Origin: an uncultured Bacteroidales bacterium
GTDB lineage: Bacteria > Bacteroidota > Bacteroidia > Bacteroidales > Paludibacteraceae
Length of the DNA: 64,000 nucleotides
NCBI GenBank assembly: GCA_900317345.1
Contig: ONGK01000006.1
Span: 35,020 to 99,019, forward strand
Reading direction: 5' to 3'
The position numbers and the translations under genes are program-made. Of the stretch, positions 1 through 8,375 are shown one piece after another. The notes beneath the pieces are model-generated. The model did not search any database, was not told where the DNA came from, and worked only from the letters and a program-made list of their open reading frames with translations. The stretch's first letter is position 1. Each line of letters opens with the position of its first letter.

Positions 1-1121
1 TTCTTGTTGGTGATATTCTCCACTTTAGCCTTAATACCGCCGAGTTTCAGTTTGCCGCGGTTGGTATTCGTGCTTGCGAGTTCAATATCGAGCGTCTTAA
101 TCTCCGCGTCCACATTCCCTACGCGGAAGACTACGGGGATGGCGAGCAGCACATCTTGCGGTGTCGGATACGGATTCTTCGGCGCATACCGTGTATCACG
201 GAACACATCCATCCGCTCCACTACGGCCTTTGCGCCTTCCAGCGAATAATCTTGGTTCATCGCTTTGTGGAGAGGGTTGAAGGGCGTGGTCTCTGCGCTG
301 GCGATAGTCATATCGATCCAGGTGCAAGGTTCCTTGACTATATCGCCCAGTTTGAGTTTGGGCATCGTATTGGCAATGCGTGTCTGGCCGACGGTCAGCG
401 GACCTTGGTTACGCTGTGCGAGGTCGTGCGTCTCAATGCTCATACGCCCATCGGGAAGCATGACGGCAGCATGGCCGAGGCTGAATTTATAGACAGAGTC
501 ATTATAGGTGAATACCGTGTCGCGCACGTCAAAAGCGAGGTCCTCTATGGTGAGCGAGCAACTATCTACCTCCAGGTCGAGCTTGGTGCGCAGGCTATGC
601 ATGTCGAACGCTGCGTTCTTCAGATGGAATTGCATCAACTCGGCTTTCTCCAGCCACGGACTGTTGCGGTGTATCGAGTCCAGCCTCTCGTCCTTCGGCA
701 ACTGTGGGAAGCAGGTCTCAGGGTTCTTGTCGTCCAGCCATAGTTCTACGCTCGGCCGGACAATATAGAGGTCACTTACCAGCACTTGGTGCTTGAAGAG
801 CATGGAATAGAAGAACCGGCCGACATCGACGCGGTCCACATGGATGTCAATACCCGGCCGCTGCGTTGAGTCTTTCTTGCTGACCGGTTCACCGCGATAG
901 GTGAAATTGAGGTCGCTCACAGCGGCGGTACCGCTGAACAAACGCACTTGGATAAGACCGCAAGATGCTTTTCCGTATTGCTCAGGAAGAGCAGCCAGCG
1001 CTTTGTCCACCTCTTTCTTGGCCAGATATGAAAGCGCTACGTCTGCGCCCACAAACACCAGAACACTGAGAGTCAACAGGGCTCCCAGCACGATTAGAGT
1101 GATTTTGGTTGTCTTTTTCAT
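1..1121 (-). CDS. AsmA-like membrane-anchored protein, C-terminal part beyond the window edge
   Basis: The frame is open from an ATG at 1121 down to base 1, about 373 codons, so the gene is cut by the window edge. Residues 1-30 form a short basic tip and one hydrophobic helix (MKKTTKITLIVLGALL), a signal anchor. The rest reads as repeated beta-rich segments such as IDIHVDRVDVGRFFYSMLF and LVSDLYIVRPSVELWL. This pattern is typical of the AsmA/DUF748 group of envelope proteins linked to lipid transport between membranes. It lies 32 bp after murG on the same strand and probably shares its transcript. I infer the family from pattern only, without a diagnostic motif, so a generic envelope protein remains possible. 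Confidence 0.6.
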   Translation of the reverse strand, partial: MKKTTKITLIVLGALLTLSVLVFVGADVALSYLAKKEVDKALAALPEQYGKASCGLIQVRLFSGTAAVSDLNFTYRGEPVSKKDSTQRPGIDIHVDRVDVGRFFYSMLFKHQVLVSDLYIVRPSVELWLDDKNPETCFPQLPKDERLDSIHRNSPWLEKAELMQFHLKNAAFDMHSLRTKLDLEVDSCSLTIEDLAFDVRDTVFTYNDSVYKFSLGHAAVMLPDGRMSIETHDLAQRNQGPLTVGQTRIANTMPKLKLGDIVKEPCTWIDMTIASAETTPFNPLHKAMNQDYSLEGAKAVVERMDVFRDTRYAPKNPYPTPQDVLLAIPVVFRVGNVDAEIKTLDIELASTNTNRGKLKLGGIKAKVENITNK

Positions 1122-1153
1122 AATCTAATAATAAATAATGTGATTAAAGTTGA

Positions 1154-2227
1154 CTATTGTTGATTGATGGTCTTCTTTTCCGCTAAGGCCATGACCTCTT
1201 GTGCTATGCGTTTGGCAGAGTCTTTCTGCGCCAACTTGAGCACATTGGTATGCAAAGCCTTGAGCTTCTTGTCGTCCTGAATGAGTTCGAGCGCCGTATT
1301 GACCAGTTTGTCCGCCGCTTCAGCATCCTTGACCAGTACCGCTGCTTCTTTGTTGACCAGCGCCATCGCATTATGCGTCTGGTGGTCCTCCGCTACGTTG
1401 GGCGAGGGCACCAGGATAGCCGGTTTGCCGAGCAGGCAAAGTTCGCTGATAGACGACGCACCGGCACGCGAGATGACGAGGTCAGCCTGCGCGTAGCGGT
1501 CCGGCATATCAGAGAGGAAATCGTGAATCTCCAGATTGTCGTCAGACAGGTTTTTATATTTGTCGTAGTAATACTTACCGGTCTGCCATACCACACGGAT
1601 GCCGGCGGCAGAGAGTTTGTTTGCGCCTTCGGCTATCGCATCATTGATGGTCTTGGCGCCGAGGCTGCCACCTATGATGAGAAGTGATTTCCGTTTATCG
1701 TCTTTGGTTTTCTTTCCGTCCAGCAGGTTCTGGCGAACGGGATTGCCGGTGAGGATGATTTTGTCGGCAGGGAAGAAGCGCTCCATACCGTCGTACGCCA
1801 CGCAAATCTTCGCAGCCTTGTTCTTCAGCAGTTTGTTGGTCACGCCGGCAAAGCCGTTTTGCTCCTGAAGCAGGATAGGGATACCCATCTTCGCCGCCTG
1901 CCACATGGCTGCACCGGAAGCGTAACCGCCAACGCCCACGCCTACATCGGGCCGGAAGTCACGGATGATTTTCTTCACTTGGTGCAAAGAACGAAGCAGG
2001 TCAATGAGCACGGAGATGTTCTTCCATGGTTTGGCTCGGTTGAAGCCGCGCACAGGCAGCCCGACAATCTGATAGCCGGCTTGCGGCACCCGCTCCATCT
2101 CCATACGTCCGAGTGCGCCAACAAACAGTATTTCCGCTTCAGGGTCCAGCTCCTTCAGCGCATTCGCAATACTCACTGCGGGGAAAATATGTCCGCCGGT
2201 TCCCCCTCCGGAAATCAAATATCTCAT
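1154..2227 (-). CDS. murG: UDP-N-acetylglucosamine--lipid pyrophosphoryl-undecaprenol transferase MurG
   Basis: MurG adds GlcNAc to lipid I on the inner face of the membrane, making lipid II for peptidoglycan. The 357-residue protein has the family length. The N-terminal glycine-rich loop GGGTGGHI is at residues 7-14. Further hallmarks are QEQN near 120, GGSLGA near 187, and the donor-binding RAGASSISEL followed by AEDHQTHNA near 257-285. The ATG at 2227 sits four bases from the end of the DUF456 gene, so translation is probably coupled. The order ftsW-DUF456-murG keeps part of the usual division/cell-wall cluster, but murD, murC, ftsQ, ftsA and ftsZ are not adjacent here. Confidence 0.97.
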   Translation of the reverse strand: MRYLISGGGTGGHIFPAVSIANALKELDPEAEILFVGALGRMEMERVPQAGYQIVGLPVRGFNRAKPWKNISVLIDLLRSLHQVKKIIRDFRPDVGVGVGGYASGAAMWQAAKMGIPILLQEQNGFAGVTNKLLKNKAAKICVAYDGMERFFPADKIILTGNPVRQNLLDGKKTKDDKRKSLLIIGGSLGAKTINDAIAEGANKLSAAGIRVVWQTGKYYYDKYKNLSDDNLEIHDFLSDMPDRYAQADLVISRAGASSISELCLLGKPAILVPSPNVAEDHQTHNAMALVNKEAAVLVKDAEAADKLVNTALELIQDDKKLKALHTNVLKLAQKDSAKRIAQEVMALAEKKTINQQ

Positions 2228-2231
2228 AGTA

Positions 2232-2705
2232 TCACCATATTGCTTGTATGAGTTGTACGGCCATCAGACCGCAGCACACCAGTTTGATAATTGTGCCACA
2301 GAGAATGCCGATGAAGCTGCCCCATCCGGCGCGTAGTGCCTCTGCCACCTCTTTACCTCCGATTAGTTCACCCAATACGGCACCGACTAACGGCCCGACG
2401 ATGACACCGACAGCACCGAAGAACAGGCCTACAAAGACGCCAAGGGTACTGCCCCAAATGCCGTAGCGTGTGCCGCCGTAGCGCTTGGTACCCCATGCCG
2501 GTACGAAATAGTCCAACACCTGCACGACCAGTGTTATCATGCCCCAAATGAGCAGAAACTGCCAACTGAAATCCACGCGGTCTGTTGCTTGTGCAATGAG
2601 CAGTCCTACATACGACACAGGCGTTCCCGGCAAACCGGGGATGATACAGCCGAGGATGCCTACAAGCATGCATAAACCGGCTATAATCAATAATGCTATA
2701 TCCAT
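2232..2705 (-). CDS. DUF456 family small membrane protein
   Basis: This 157-residue protein is nearly all hydrophobic helices with glycine-rich turns (LVGILGCIIPGLPGTPVSY near residues 16-34, and repeated GxxxGxxxG patterns such as GVFVGLFFGAVGVIVG). This matches the DUF456 family, whose function is unknown. It has about four to five membrane segments and no catalytic motif. It lies between ftsW (1 bp gap) and murG (4 bp gap) on the same strand, so it is co-transcribed with two peptidoglycan/division genes. Any role in cell-wall work is inferred only from that position. Confidence 0.85.
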   Translation of the reverse strand: MDIALLIIAGLCMLVGILGCIIPGLPGTPVSYVGLLIAQATDRVDFSWQFLLIWGMITLVVQVLDYFVPAWGTKRYGGTRYGIWGSTLGVFVGLFFGAVGVIVGPLVGAVLGELIGGKEVAEALRAGWGSFIGILCGTIIKLVCCGLMAVQLIQAIW

Positions 2706-2706
2706 A

Positions 2707-3942
2707 TTATTCCAATGTTACGATAGGTACTTCTTCTTCGCTCTCTTCAATCGTCTCTTGTACGCGCTCACGCAGCGCAAGCTGCTCACGACTCACGCCC
2801 ATCATAATGCCGAAATAAATCGATGTGATGAGCACACTCGTACCGCCTCGGCTGACAAGCGGCAGCGGCTGTCCGGTCACCGGCCCAAGACCTACGGCAA
2901 CGAGCATGGAAATGAGCGCTTGACACGTAATCATAAGCGCTAAGCCCATAGTCATCAGCATGGCCGGCATATCGTTGTATCGGCTTGACACATTGCAAGC
3001 ACGGAAGAGAATGGCGAGGTAGAGAAAAATAAGGAACGCAGCGCCGATGATGCCCGACTCCTCTACGATGATGGCGAAGATATAGTCCGCAAAAGCCAGC
3101 GGCAGATAGTCCCGCTCTTTGCTGTTGCCGGGCAATACACCGAAAGGAGTTGTGCCGCCGCGGGCGATGGCCACCGCTGCATACACTTCCTGTATATTCT
3201 CGTCTGTCAGCACATATTTGGAACCGCCGTCGTCCACGAAATGGCGGTCGATTCGGCTAACCCAGGTTGTGGCACGCTTGAATGGACCATGCATCTGCCT
3301 GCCCGGACGCACAAAGCCGAATTCAACGATGGCATAGCCCAGGCACAGCACCACTATAGCAATACCGACCACAGAGAGCGTGTACTTCCATGGGATATGT
3401 GCTAATATCCATAAGCAGAAGATAATCAGCCCGATAAGCACTGCCGTCGATAGATTCGATGCCATAATCGGCAGCATCACTACCGCCGCAATAATGAGCG
3501 TACGGAAGAAATACTTGCGTTTGTCATCCTCTGTGCGGATACGTGCCAATTGGTCGGCAATGACGATGATGAGCGACAATTTCGCCAACTCGGACGGCTG
3601 GAAAGTAATACCGGCGATACGGACCCAGCGCGCAGCACCATTGATGGTCACCACAAGCGGGTTGCCCGGAATCATGGTCGAATAGACGAGTAGCGTGCTG
3701 ACCGCCAATAAAAGGTATCCGCCGAAACGCACCCAATAGGAAGGGATATACTGAATTCCAAAAGCCGCAATAACCCCAAGCACAATGAAAAACATCTGCT
3801 GCCCGATAGGCCCGAGCGCGGAGTGGTGCATGTACACCAACGTAGATGACGCCGAGAATAGCGCAATAATAGCCACAATAATCAGGGCGATATACAAACC
3901 CCAGAAAGTGCGGTCGATGTTTTGTAAGTTTATCTTTTTCAT
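2707..3942 (-). CDS. ftsW: Lipid II polymerase / division protein FtsW (SEDS family)
   Basis: FtsW is a SEDS glycosyltransferase that polymerises lipid II at the septum with its partner penicillin-binding protein. The ATG at 3942 gives 411 residues (MKKINLQNIDRTFWGLY), the usual length. An in-frame ATG at 4044 lies upstream of the promoter and would add a basic, non-conserved leader, so it is rejected. About ten hydrophobic helices are visible, and the SEDS signature PVTGQPLPLVSRGGTS lies near the C-terminus. RodA is the alternative family member; the neighbouring murG favours FtsW. A promoter at 3981-4012 precedes it, back to back with that of the polyprenyl synthase. Confidence 0.93.
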   Translation of the reverse strand: MKKINLQNIDRTFWGLYIALIIVAIIALFSASSTLVYMHHSALGPIGQQMFFIVLGVIAAFGIQYIPSYWVRFGGYLLLAVSTLLVYSTMIPGNPLVVTINGAARWVRIAGITFQPSELAKLSLIIVIADQLARIRTEDDKRKYFFRTLIIAAVVMLPIMASNLSTAVLIGLIIFCLWILAHIPWKYTLSVVGIAIVVLCLGYAIVEFGFVRPGRQMHGPFKRATTWVSRIDRHFVDDGGSKYVLTDENIQEVYAAVAIARGGTTPFGVLPGNSKERDYLPLAFADYIFAIIVEESGIIGAAFLIFLYLAILFRACNVSSRYNDMPAMLMTMGLALMITCQALISMLVAVGLGPVTGQPLPLVSRGGTSVLITSIYFGIMMGVSREQLALRERVQETIEESEEEVPIVTLE

Positions 3943-3980
3943 TATTGTGTTAAGTTTTAGGTCGTTTGCAGAAAATCGCT

Positions 3981-4012
3981 GCAAAGGTACAATTTTTTTC
4001 TGAAACATGCAA
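3981..4012 (-). promoter_or_regulatory. Promoter of ftsW
   Basis: On the minus strand, a -33 element TTGCATG (4006-4012) and a -7 element TACCTTTGC (3981-3989) are separated by 16 bp. This is the Bacteroidota housekeeping promoter form. The leader to the ftsW ATG would be about 30 nt. Confidence 0.85.
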
Positions 4013-4030
4013 GTTTTTGCGTCATTTCTC

Positions 4031-4062
4031 TTGCGTATATTCAAAAAAAGTAGTATCTTTGC
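4031..4062 (+). promoter_or_regulatory. Promoter of the polyprenyl synthase gene
   Basis: TTGCGTA (4031-4037), 16 bp, then TATCTTTGC (4054-4062). It is divergent from the ftsW promoter, with only 18 bp between the two -33 elements. The start codon follows 15 bp after the -7 element, so the 5' leader is under about 10 nt. Confidence 0.85.
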
Positions 4063-4077
4063 ACCGGTTTTGGTAAA

Positions 4078-5070
4078 ATGGACACGTTAACAGACATACG
4101 AAGGCCGGTTGAAAGAGAGTGGAAACAGTTCGAGCGACTGATGGAGCAGAGTCTGCGAGCGGATAACAAACTGCAGCAGGAGGTGCTTCGTTATGTTGGT
4201 TCGCGCCGCGGCAAACAGTTGCGGCCTTTGCTGGTCCTGCTGGCTGCGCAGATTTGTAATCCTATTACCGATAAGACACATCGATCCGCTGCGGCTCTGG
4301 AGCTGCTGCATACTGCCAGCCTTATCCATGACGACGTCGTGGATAGTTCGGATACGCGCCGGGGTGCCGCGGCTGTGCATGTCAAATGGTCCAACAAAGT
4401 GGCGGTGCTTATTGGAGACTATATGCTGGCGAAGGTCATCGGTCTCGTAGCTGAAGTGCGCAATATCCGTATCCTTGAGATTGTATCAAACCTTGGTAAG
4501 AGTCTCAGTAGTGGCGAGATGGTACAGTTGCATGTCGGTCAGTCTATGTGGATTGACGAGGAACGCTACTATAAGGTCATAGAGCAGAAAACTGCGCAGC
4601 TCTTCCAAGCTTGCGCGGAAGCCGGAGCAGAAAGCGCCGGTTGCACGTCGCGCCAACGGGCTGCGTTGCGTGAATACGGGCGGCTTTTGGGCTTGTGCTT
4701 CCAGATCAAAGATGATATTTTTGATTATAGTGACCTTGAGGAGATAGGCAAACCGACGATGAGTGACCTGCGTGACGGCAAAGTAACGCTGCCGCTCATC
4801 GAAGCCCTGCGCCGTGCGCCGCAAGATGAAGCGGAGCATATCCGCGAACTCGGGGAAATGCTGGCGGCGCATAGTGAGAGTCTGGATACGGAGAAAGCGC
4901 TGCAAGAAATCAAGGCATTTGTGTTGCGCTTTCATGGCGATGAATATGCGGTACAGCAGATGGTGGCCTATAAAAAACAAGCCACAGAAGCACTGAGCGT
5001 CTTCCGTGACAGTCCCGAGAAAAGCAGTCTCCTTGCCTTACTCGACTACGCCATCAATCGTGTTCAATAG
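4078..5070 (+). CDS. ispB: Polyprenyl (octaprenyl-type) diphosphate synthase
   Basis: A trans-prenyltransferase that extends an allylic diphosphate with isopentenyl diphosphate, making the side chain of a quinone such as menaquinone. The 330-residue protein has both Asp-rich motifs: DDVVD at about residues 85-89 followed by SSDTRRG, and FQIKDDIFDYS near 209-219. GKPTMSDLRDGKVTLPLI follows, as in the long-chain family. The product chain length cannot be read from the sequence. Its last 33 bp overlap the 3' end of the convergent sufD gene. ORF length and start agree with a short leader from the promoter at 4031-4062. Confidence 0.93.
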   Translation: MDTLTDIRRPVEREWKQFERLMEQSLRADNKLQQEVLRYVGSRRGKQLRPLLVLLAAQICNPITDKTHRSAAALELLHTASLIHDDVVDSSDTRRGAAAVHVKWSNKVAVLIGDYMLAKVIGLVAEVRNIRILEIVSNLGKSLSSGEMVQLHVGQSMWIDEERYYKVIEQKTAQLFQACAEAGAESAGCTSRQRAALREYGRLLGLCFQIKDDIFDYSDLEEIGKPTMSDLRDGKVTLPLIEALRRAPQDEAEHIRELGEMLAAHSESLDTEKALQEIKAFVLRFHGDEYAVQQMVAYKKQATEALSVFRDSPEKSSLLALLDYAINRVQ

Positions 5071-5691
5071 CCGTTCACGAAGAGCTTCGTCACTGATAGT
5101 GGCAATCACATCTTTCATAAACGCACCGACCAGCAGTTGGCGCGCTTTTTCTTTACTGATGCCGCGTTGCTGCATGTAGAACAATGCCGATTTGTCCAAT
5201 TGGCCGGTGCTCGCACCATGTGTGGCCTGCACATCGTCGGCATAAATCTCCAACTGCGGCTGAGTGCGCATCTCTGCCGTCTCGGAGAGTAATAGATTGC
5301 GGTTCGTTTGATGCGCTTCCGTCTTCTGCGCATCTTTGGCAATCTTCAAATCTCCGATAAAACGGCCGCGGGAATTATCGTTTAGCACGAACTTAATCAG
5401 CTGGTTTGAAAGGCCGCCTCCTACACTGTGCTGTACATGCGTCTCGGTTTTTACGCATTCCTCATCCTGCAAATAGGCTAATGCATACACCTCCGTCACA
5501 CAGCCTTCGCCTTGTTGCTCAACAATAATTGTATTCAAAATTTCAACGTCTCGAGATCCCGAAGTCTCGAGATTGATAAGGTGTATTTTTACGTGCGAAC
5601 CAGCCTCCTGCACAATATGCAGGTCCACTTCCGGTTCGTTCAGAAATACCTTCTCAAATGTTTCTCCGCTATGTAAAGTAATAACGCTCAA
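5038..5691 (-). CDS. sufD: SufD-like Fe-S assembly scaffold protein, half length
   Basis: SufD is a beta-helix protein of the SufBCD scaffold, which assembles iron-sulfur clusters with the ATPase SufC. Here the protein is only 217 residues, whereas SufD is normally over 400. It keeps the typical C-terminal core: GRFIGDLKIAKDAQKTEAHQTNRNLLLSE, then QPQLEIYADDVQATHGASTGQLD and YMQQRGISKEKARQLLVGAF (each described here in separate blocks). The N-terminal domain is missing, and sufC ends only 3 bp upstream, so it is not split off nearby. Two copies of GTCTCGAGAT lie within codons near 5548-5572. No sufB gene is seen in the window. The family call is firm; why it is short is unknown. Confidence 0.88.
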   Translation of the reverse strand: MSVITLHSGETFEKVFLNEPEVDLHIVQEAGSHVKIHLINLETSGSRDVEILNTIIVEQQGEGCVTEVYALAYLQDEECVKTETHVQHSVGGGLSNQLIKFVLNDNSRGRFIGDLKIAKDAQKTEAHQTNRNLLLSETAEMRTQPQLEIYADDVQATHGASTGQLDKSALFYMQQRGISKEKARQLLVGAFMKDVIATISDEALRERLLNTIDGVVE

Positions 5692-5694
5692 TGT

Positions 5695-6441
5695 TTAACT
5701 TATCCCTTCGTATCCTTTTTCTTCGAGCTCCAGAGCCAGGGTCTTATCGCCTGTCTTGACGATTCTGCCATCTGCCAGTACATGCACAAAATCCGGCACG
5801 ATATAATCGAGCAAACGCTGATAGTGGGTAATCACTATTGATGCGTTCTGCGGAGTTTTCAGCCGGTTGACGCCTTCCGCCACAATACGCAACGCATCAA
5901 TATCCAGACCACTGTCGGTCTCGTCCAAAATGGCTAGACATGGCTCTAACATCGCCATCTGGAAAATCTCGTTTTTCTTCTTCTCGCCGCCCGAGAAACC
6001 TTCGTTCACTGAACGGTTATTGAGTTTGTCCGGCAGCTCCAGCAGACGTTTCTTCTCACGCATCAGCGTCAGAAACTCCTTCGCAGAAAGAGGCTCTTTC
6101 CCTTCGTATGCCCGCTTCTCATTAATCGCGGTACGCATGAAATTGGTCATGCTCACGCCCGGAATCTCAACCGGATACTGAAAACTAAGGAACACGCCCG
6201 CGCGTGCACGTACTTCCGGTTCCATCGTCAGCAGGTTCTCGCCGCGCAGATAGACCTCGCCGGAGGTCACCTCATAAGCCGGATGGCCTGTGAGCACAGC
6301 GCTCAGCGTGGATTTGCCGGCTCCGTTCGGACCCATAATGGCATGCACCTCGCCTTCGTTCACAACCAGATTCACTCCTTTCAGAATCTCCTTGCCGCCG
6401 ATAGATGCGTGCAGATTTTCTATGCGTAATAACTCTTTCAT
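5695..6441 (-). CDS. sufC: Fe-S cluster assembly ATPase SufC
   Basis: SufC is the ABC-type ATPase that drives the SufBD scaffold. From the ATG at 6441 the protein is 248 residues (MKELLRIENLHASIGGKEIL). It has Walker A GPNGAGKST, the signature SGGEKKKNE and Walker B LAILDETDSGLDIDAL, where DSGLD is the SufC form. A TTG at 6456, overlapping the preceding stop, is a possible longer start adding MNDER; ATG is preferred. It sits between the M28 gene and sufD in one operon. The usual partner sufB is not upstream, which is odd for a suf operon. Confidence 0.95.
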   Translation of the reverse strand: MKELLRIENLHASIGGKEILKGVNLVVNEGEVHAIMGPNGAGKSTLSAVLTGHPAYEVTSGEVYLRGENLLTMEPEVRARAGVFLSFQYPVEIPGVSMTNFMRTAINEKRAYEGKEPLSAKEFLTLMREKKRLLELPDKLNNRSVNEGFSGGEKKKNEIFQMAMLEPCLAILDETDSGLDIDALRIVAEGVNRLKTPQNASIVITHYQRLLDYIVPDFVHVLADGRIVKTGDKTLALELEEKGYEGIS

Positions 6442-6452
6442 CCTTTCATCGT

Positions 6453-7418
6453 TCAATTTACCAGACTCATGACCACCTCTCCAACTGCCTGAAGCGTGGA
6501 TTTGGAGATGTTGCTCATGTCATCGTGGCGAGTATGCCACCAGGACGCAAAACCAGTCGCATTGCGGACATCATAGTGAATAACATCAACGCAGGGAATG
6601 CCTGCAATATAATTGATGTAATAGTGGTCATCCGTAATAGGGTATGACTGCATATTTGAAAACAAGGCACCATAACCCAACTGCTCTGCCGAACGCCATA
6701 TCTTCTGCTGATAATTGGCAGCATATGTTGTGGAATACATCTCCAGGGGGAACATCGCGTCCGGAGCACCTACCATATCCAGCACAACGCCGTATTGGTA
6801 TGGAATCTCAGCCCCTTTGTTCACATAGTTTGTCGCCCACAGCTGGCTGCCCAGGCACCATGTGTCCTCGCGCTCTGCACCCGTGAAGAAATGCGGTGTG
6901 CCCATATCTTCGCAGTCAAAGAAAATAATGTCCACCGGTGTCAGCAGACTGTCCCGCATACCCAGCTGACGCGCTACTTCCAGCAGCACGCCTACGCCCG
7001 AAGCACCGTCATTAGCGCCCGGCACATTGTAGTAACGGTCTTCGTATGATTCTTCTTCATCGCACCAAGGCCGCGTGTCATAATGCGCACCTAATAGGAT
7101 TCGCGGACGCGAAGCATCGGACGCCTCAAAATGGCCTATGATGTTGTAAATCTGCTGATTATTACCGCGGTAGTCCGGCATAAAACCTTTCTGCAATTCC
7201 ACCTGCGCACCGAAGGAACGCAACTGCTCTATCAGCCATACTGCGCAACGCATGTGCGACGCACCGTTTGGCACGCGTGGACCGAAAGACATCTGCGATT
7301 CGATATATGAGTATGCCGAATCGGAATTGAAAGCCGGACGGGTAATAACGGCTTGCTTTTTACCGCAAGCCGTTAAGAGCACCAAAGCGCAAAGAAAAAT
7401 AGATAGTTTATTTGACAT
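6453..7418 (-). CDS. M28-fold glutaminyl cyclase-like lipoprotein
   Basis: The ATG at 7418 gives 321 residues beginning MSNKLSIFLCALVLLTAC, a lipoprotein signal peptide with lipobox LTAC, so the protein is exported and lipidated. Zinc-site blocks of the M28 family follow: GAHYDTRPW, GANDGASGVGV, FFDCEDMG, and DDHYYINYIAGIPCVDVIHYD. The WCLGSQLWA segment resembles bacterial type II glutaminyl cyclases, which form N-terminal pyroglutamate on exported proteins. A plain aminopeptidase is the alternative. The upstream ATG at 7481 lies inside prs and would bury the signal peptide, so it is rejected. It overlaps the end of prs by 11 bp and abuts sufC. Confidence 0.85.
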   Translation of the reverse strand: MSNKLSIFLCALVLLTACGKKQAVITRPAFNSDSAYSYIESQMSFGPRVPNGASHMRCAVWLIEQLRSFGAQVELQKGFMPDYRGNNQQIYNIIGHFEASDASRPRILLGAHYDTRPWCDEEESYEDRYYNVPGANDGASGVGVLLEVARQLGMRDSLLTPVDIIFFDCEDMGTPHFFTGAEREDTWCLGSQLWATNYVNKGAEIPYQYGVVLDMVGAPDAMFPLEMYSTTYAANYQQKIWRSAEQLGYGALFSNMQSYPITDDHYYINYIAGIPCVDVIHYDVRNATGFASWWHTRHDDMSNISKSTLQAVGEVVMSLVN

Positions 7419-8367
7419 TTGCTTCGCTGACAGATCTGTGATTTTGGATGGCAAGGATGGTTTGCGCAATAGAGCCCGCAAGCGTCTCGATATGCAGTTT
7501 GGAGCACTTGGACGGGTCTATGGGCAGAGAATCGGTGCAAATCAGTTCCTCCAGCGGCGATTCCTCGATGCGCTGGCATGCATTACCGCTAAGCAGACCG
7601 TGCGTTACTACGGCGCGAACGGATTTCGCACCGCCATCGCGCATCACCTCTGCTGCCTTGCATAGCGTTCCTGCTGTATCGGCTATGTCATCAAAGATGA
7701 CAACATCCTTGCCGTAGATGTCTCCCAACACGCGGATTTCTGACACTTTGTTGAAGTCCGGACGATTCTTGTAGCATATAACCATCGGAACCTCGCGGTC
7801 GGTCAGACCATGCAGTTTCTTGGCAAAATTGGACGCGCGTTTTGAACCGCCTACGTCCGGAGAAGCGACAATCAGTTTCTTGAGGTTGAGGCCCGCAATA
7901 TAAGGCGCAAGGACTTTTGAGCCGAACAGGTGATCGACCGGAATGTCGAAAAAGCCTTGTATCTGGTCGGCGTGCAAATCCACTGTGATAACACGGTCTG
8001 CACCCGCCGTCTGAAGCATGTTCGCCACCAGCTTGGCACCGATGGATACACGCGGCTTGTCCTTGCGATCCTGCCGTGCCCAACCAAAATACGGGATGAC
8101 GGCAATCACTTTGTACGCACTGGCACGCTTGGCGGCATCGATCATCAGCAACAGTTCCATCAGGTTGTCGCTCGTCGGACAGGTCGGTTGTACCAAGTAC
8201 ACGGACTGACCGCGAACGGACTCCTCGAAATAGGTGCAGAACTCGCCGTCGGAGAAACGGTCAATGTGGATTTTGCCGAGCGGGCGGCCTAACTCATCGC
8301 AGATTCGCTGCGCTAAATCCTCACCTTGCGAACCGGCGAAGATCTTAAACTGGTTTGTCTCTTCCAT
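7408..8367 (-). CDS. prs: Ribose-phosphate pyrophosphokinase
   Basis: Makes phosphoribosyl pyrophosphate from ribose 5-phosphate and ATP for nucleotide, histidine and NAD synthesis. The 319-residue protein has the full family length. Visible blocks are YLVQPTCPTSDNLMELL, the ATP loop PYFGWARQDRK, the metal/ATP segment VDLHADQIQGFFDIPVDHL, and the PRPP loop VIFDDIADTAGTL. Start ATG at 8367, 8 bp after the DUF4290 gene. Its last bases overlap the next gene's start, so the two are probably translated in turn from one transcript. Confidence 0.97.
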   Translation of the reverse strand: MEETNQFKIFAGSQGEDLAQRICDELGRPLGKIHIDRFSDGEFCTYFEESVRGQSVYLVQPTCPTSDNLMELLLMIDAAKRASAYKVIAVIPYFGWARQDRKDKPRVSIGAKLVANMLQTAGADRVITVDLHADQIQGFFDIPVDHLFGSKVLAPYIAGLNLKKLIVASPDVGGSKRASNFAKKLHGLTDREVPMVICYKNRPDFNKVSEIRVLGDIYGKDVVIFDDIADTAGTLCKAAEVMRDGGAKSVRAVVTHGLLSGNACQRIEESPLEELICTDSLPIDPSKCSKLHIETLAGSIAQTILAIQNHRSVSEANVK

Positions 8368-8375
8368 TGTTTAAT

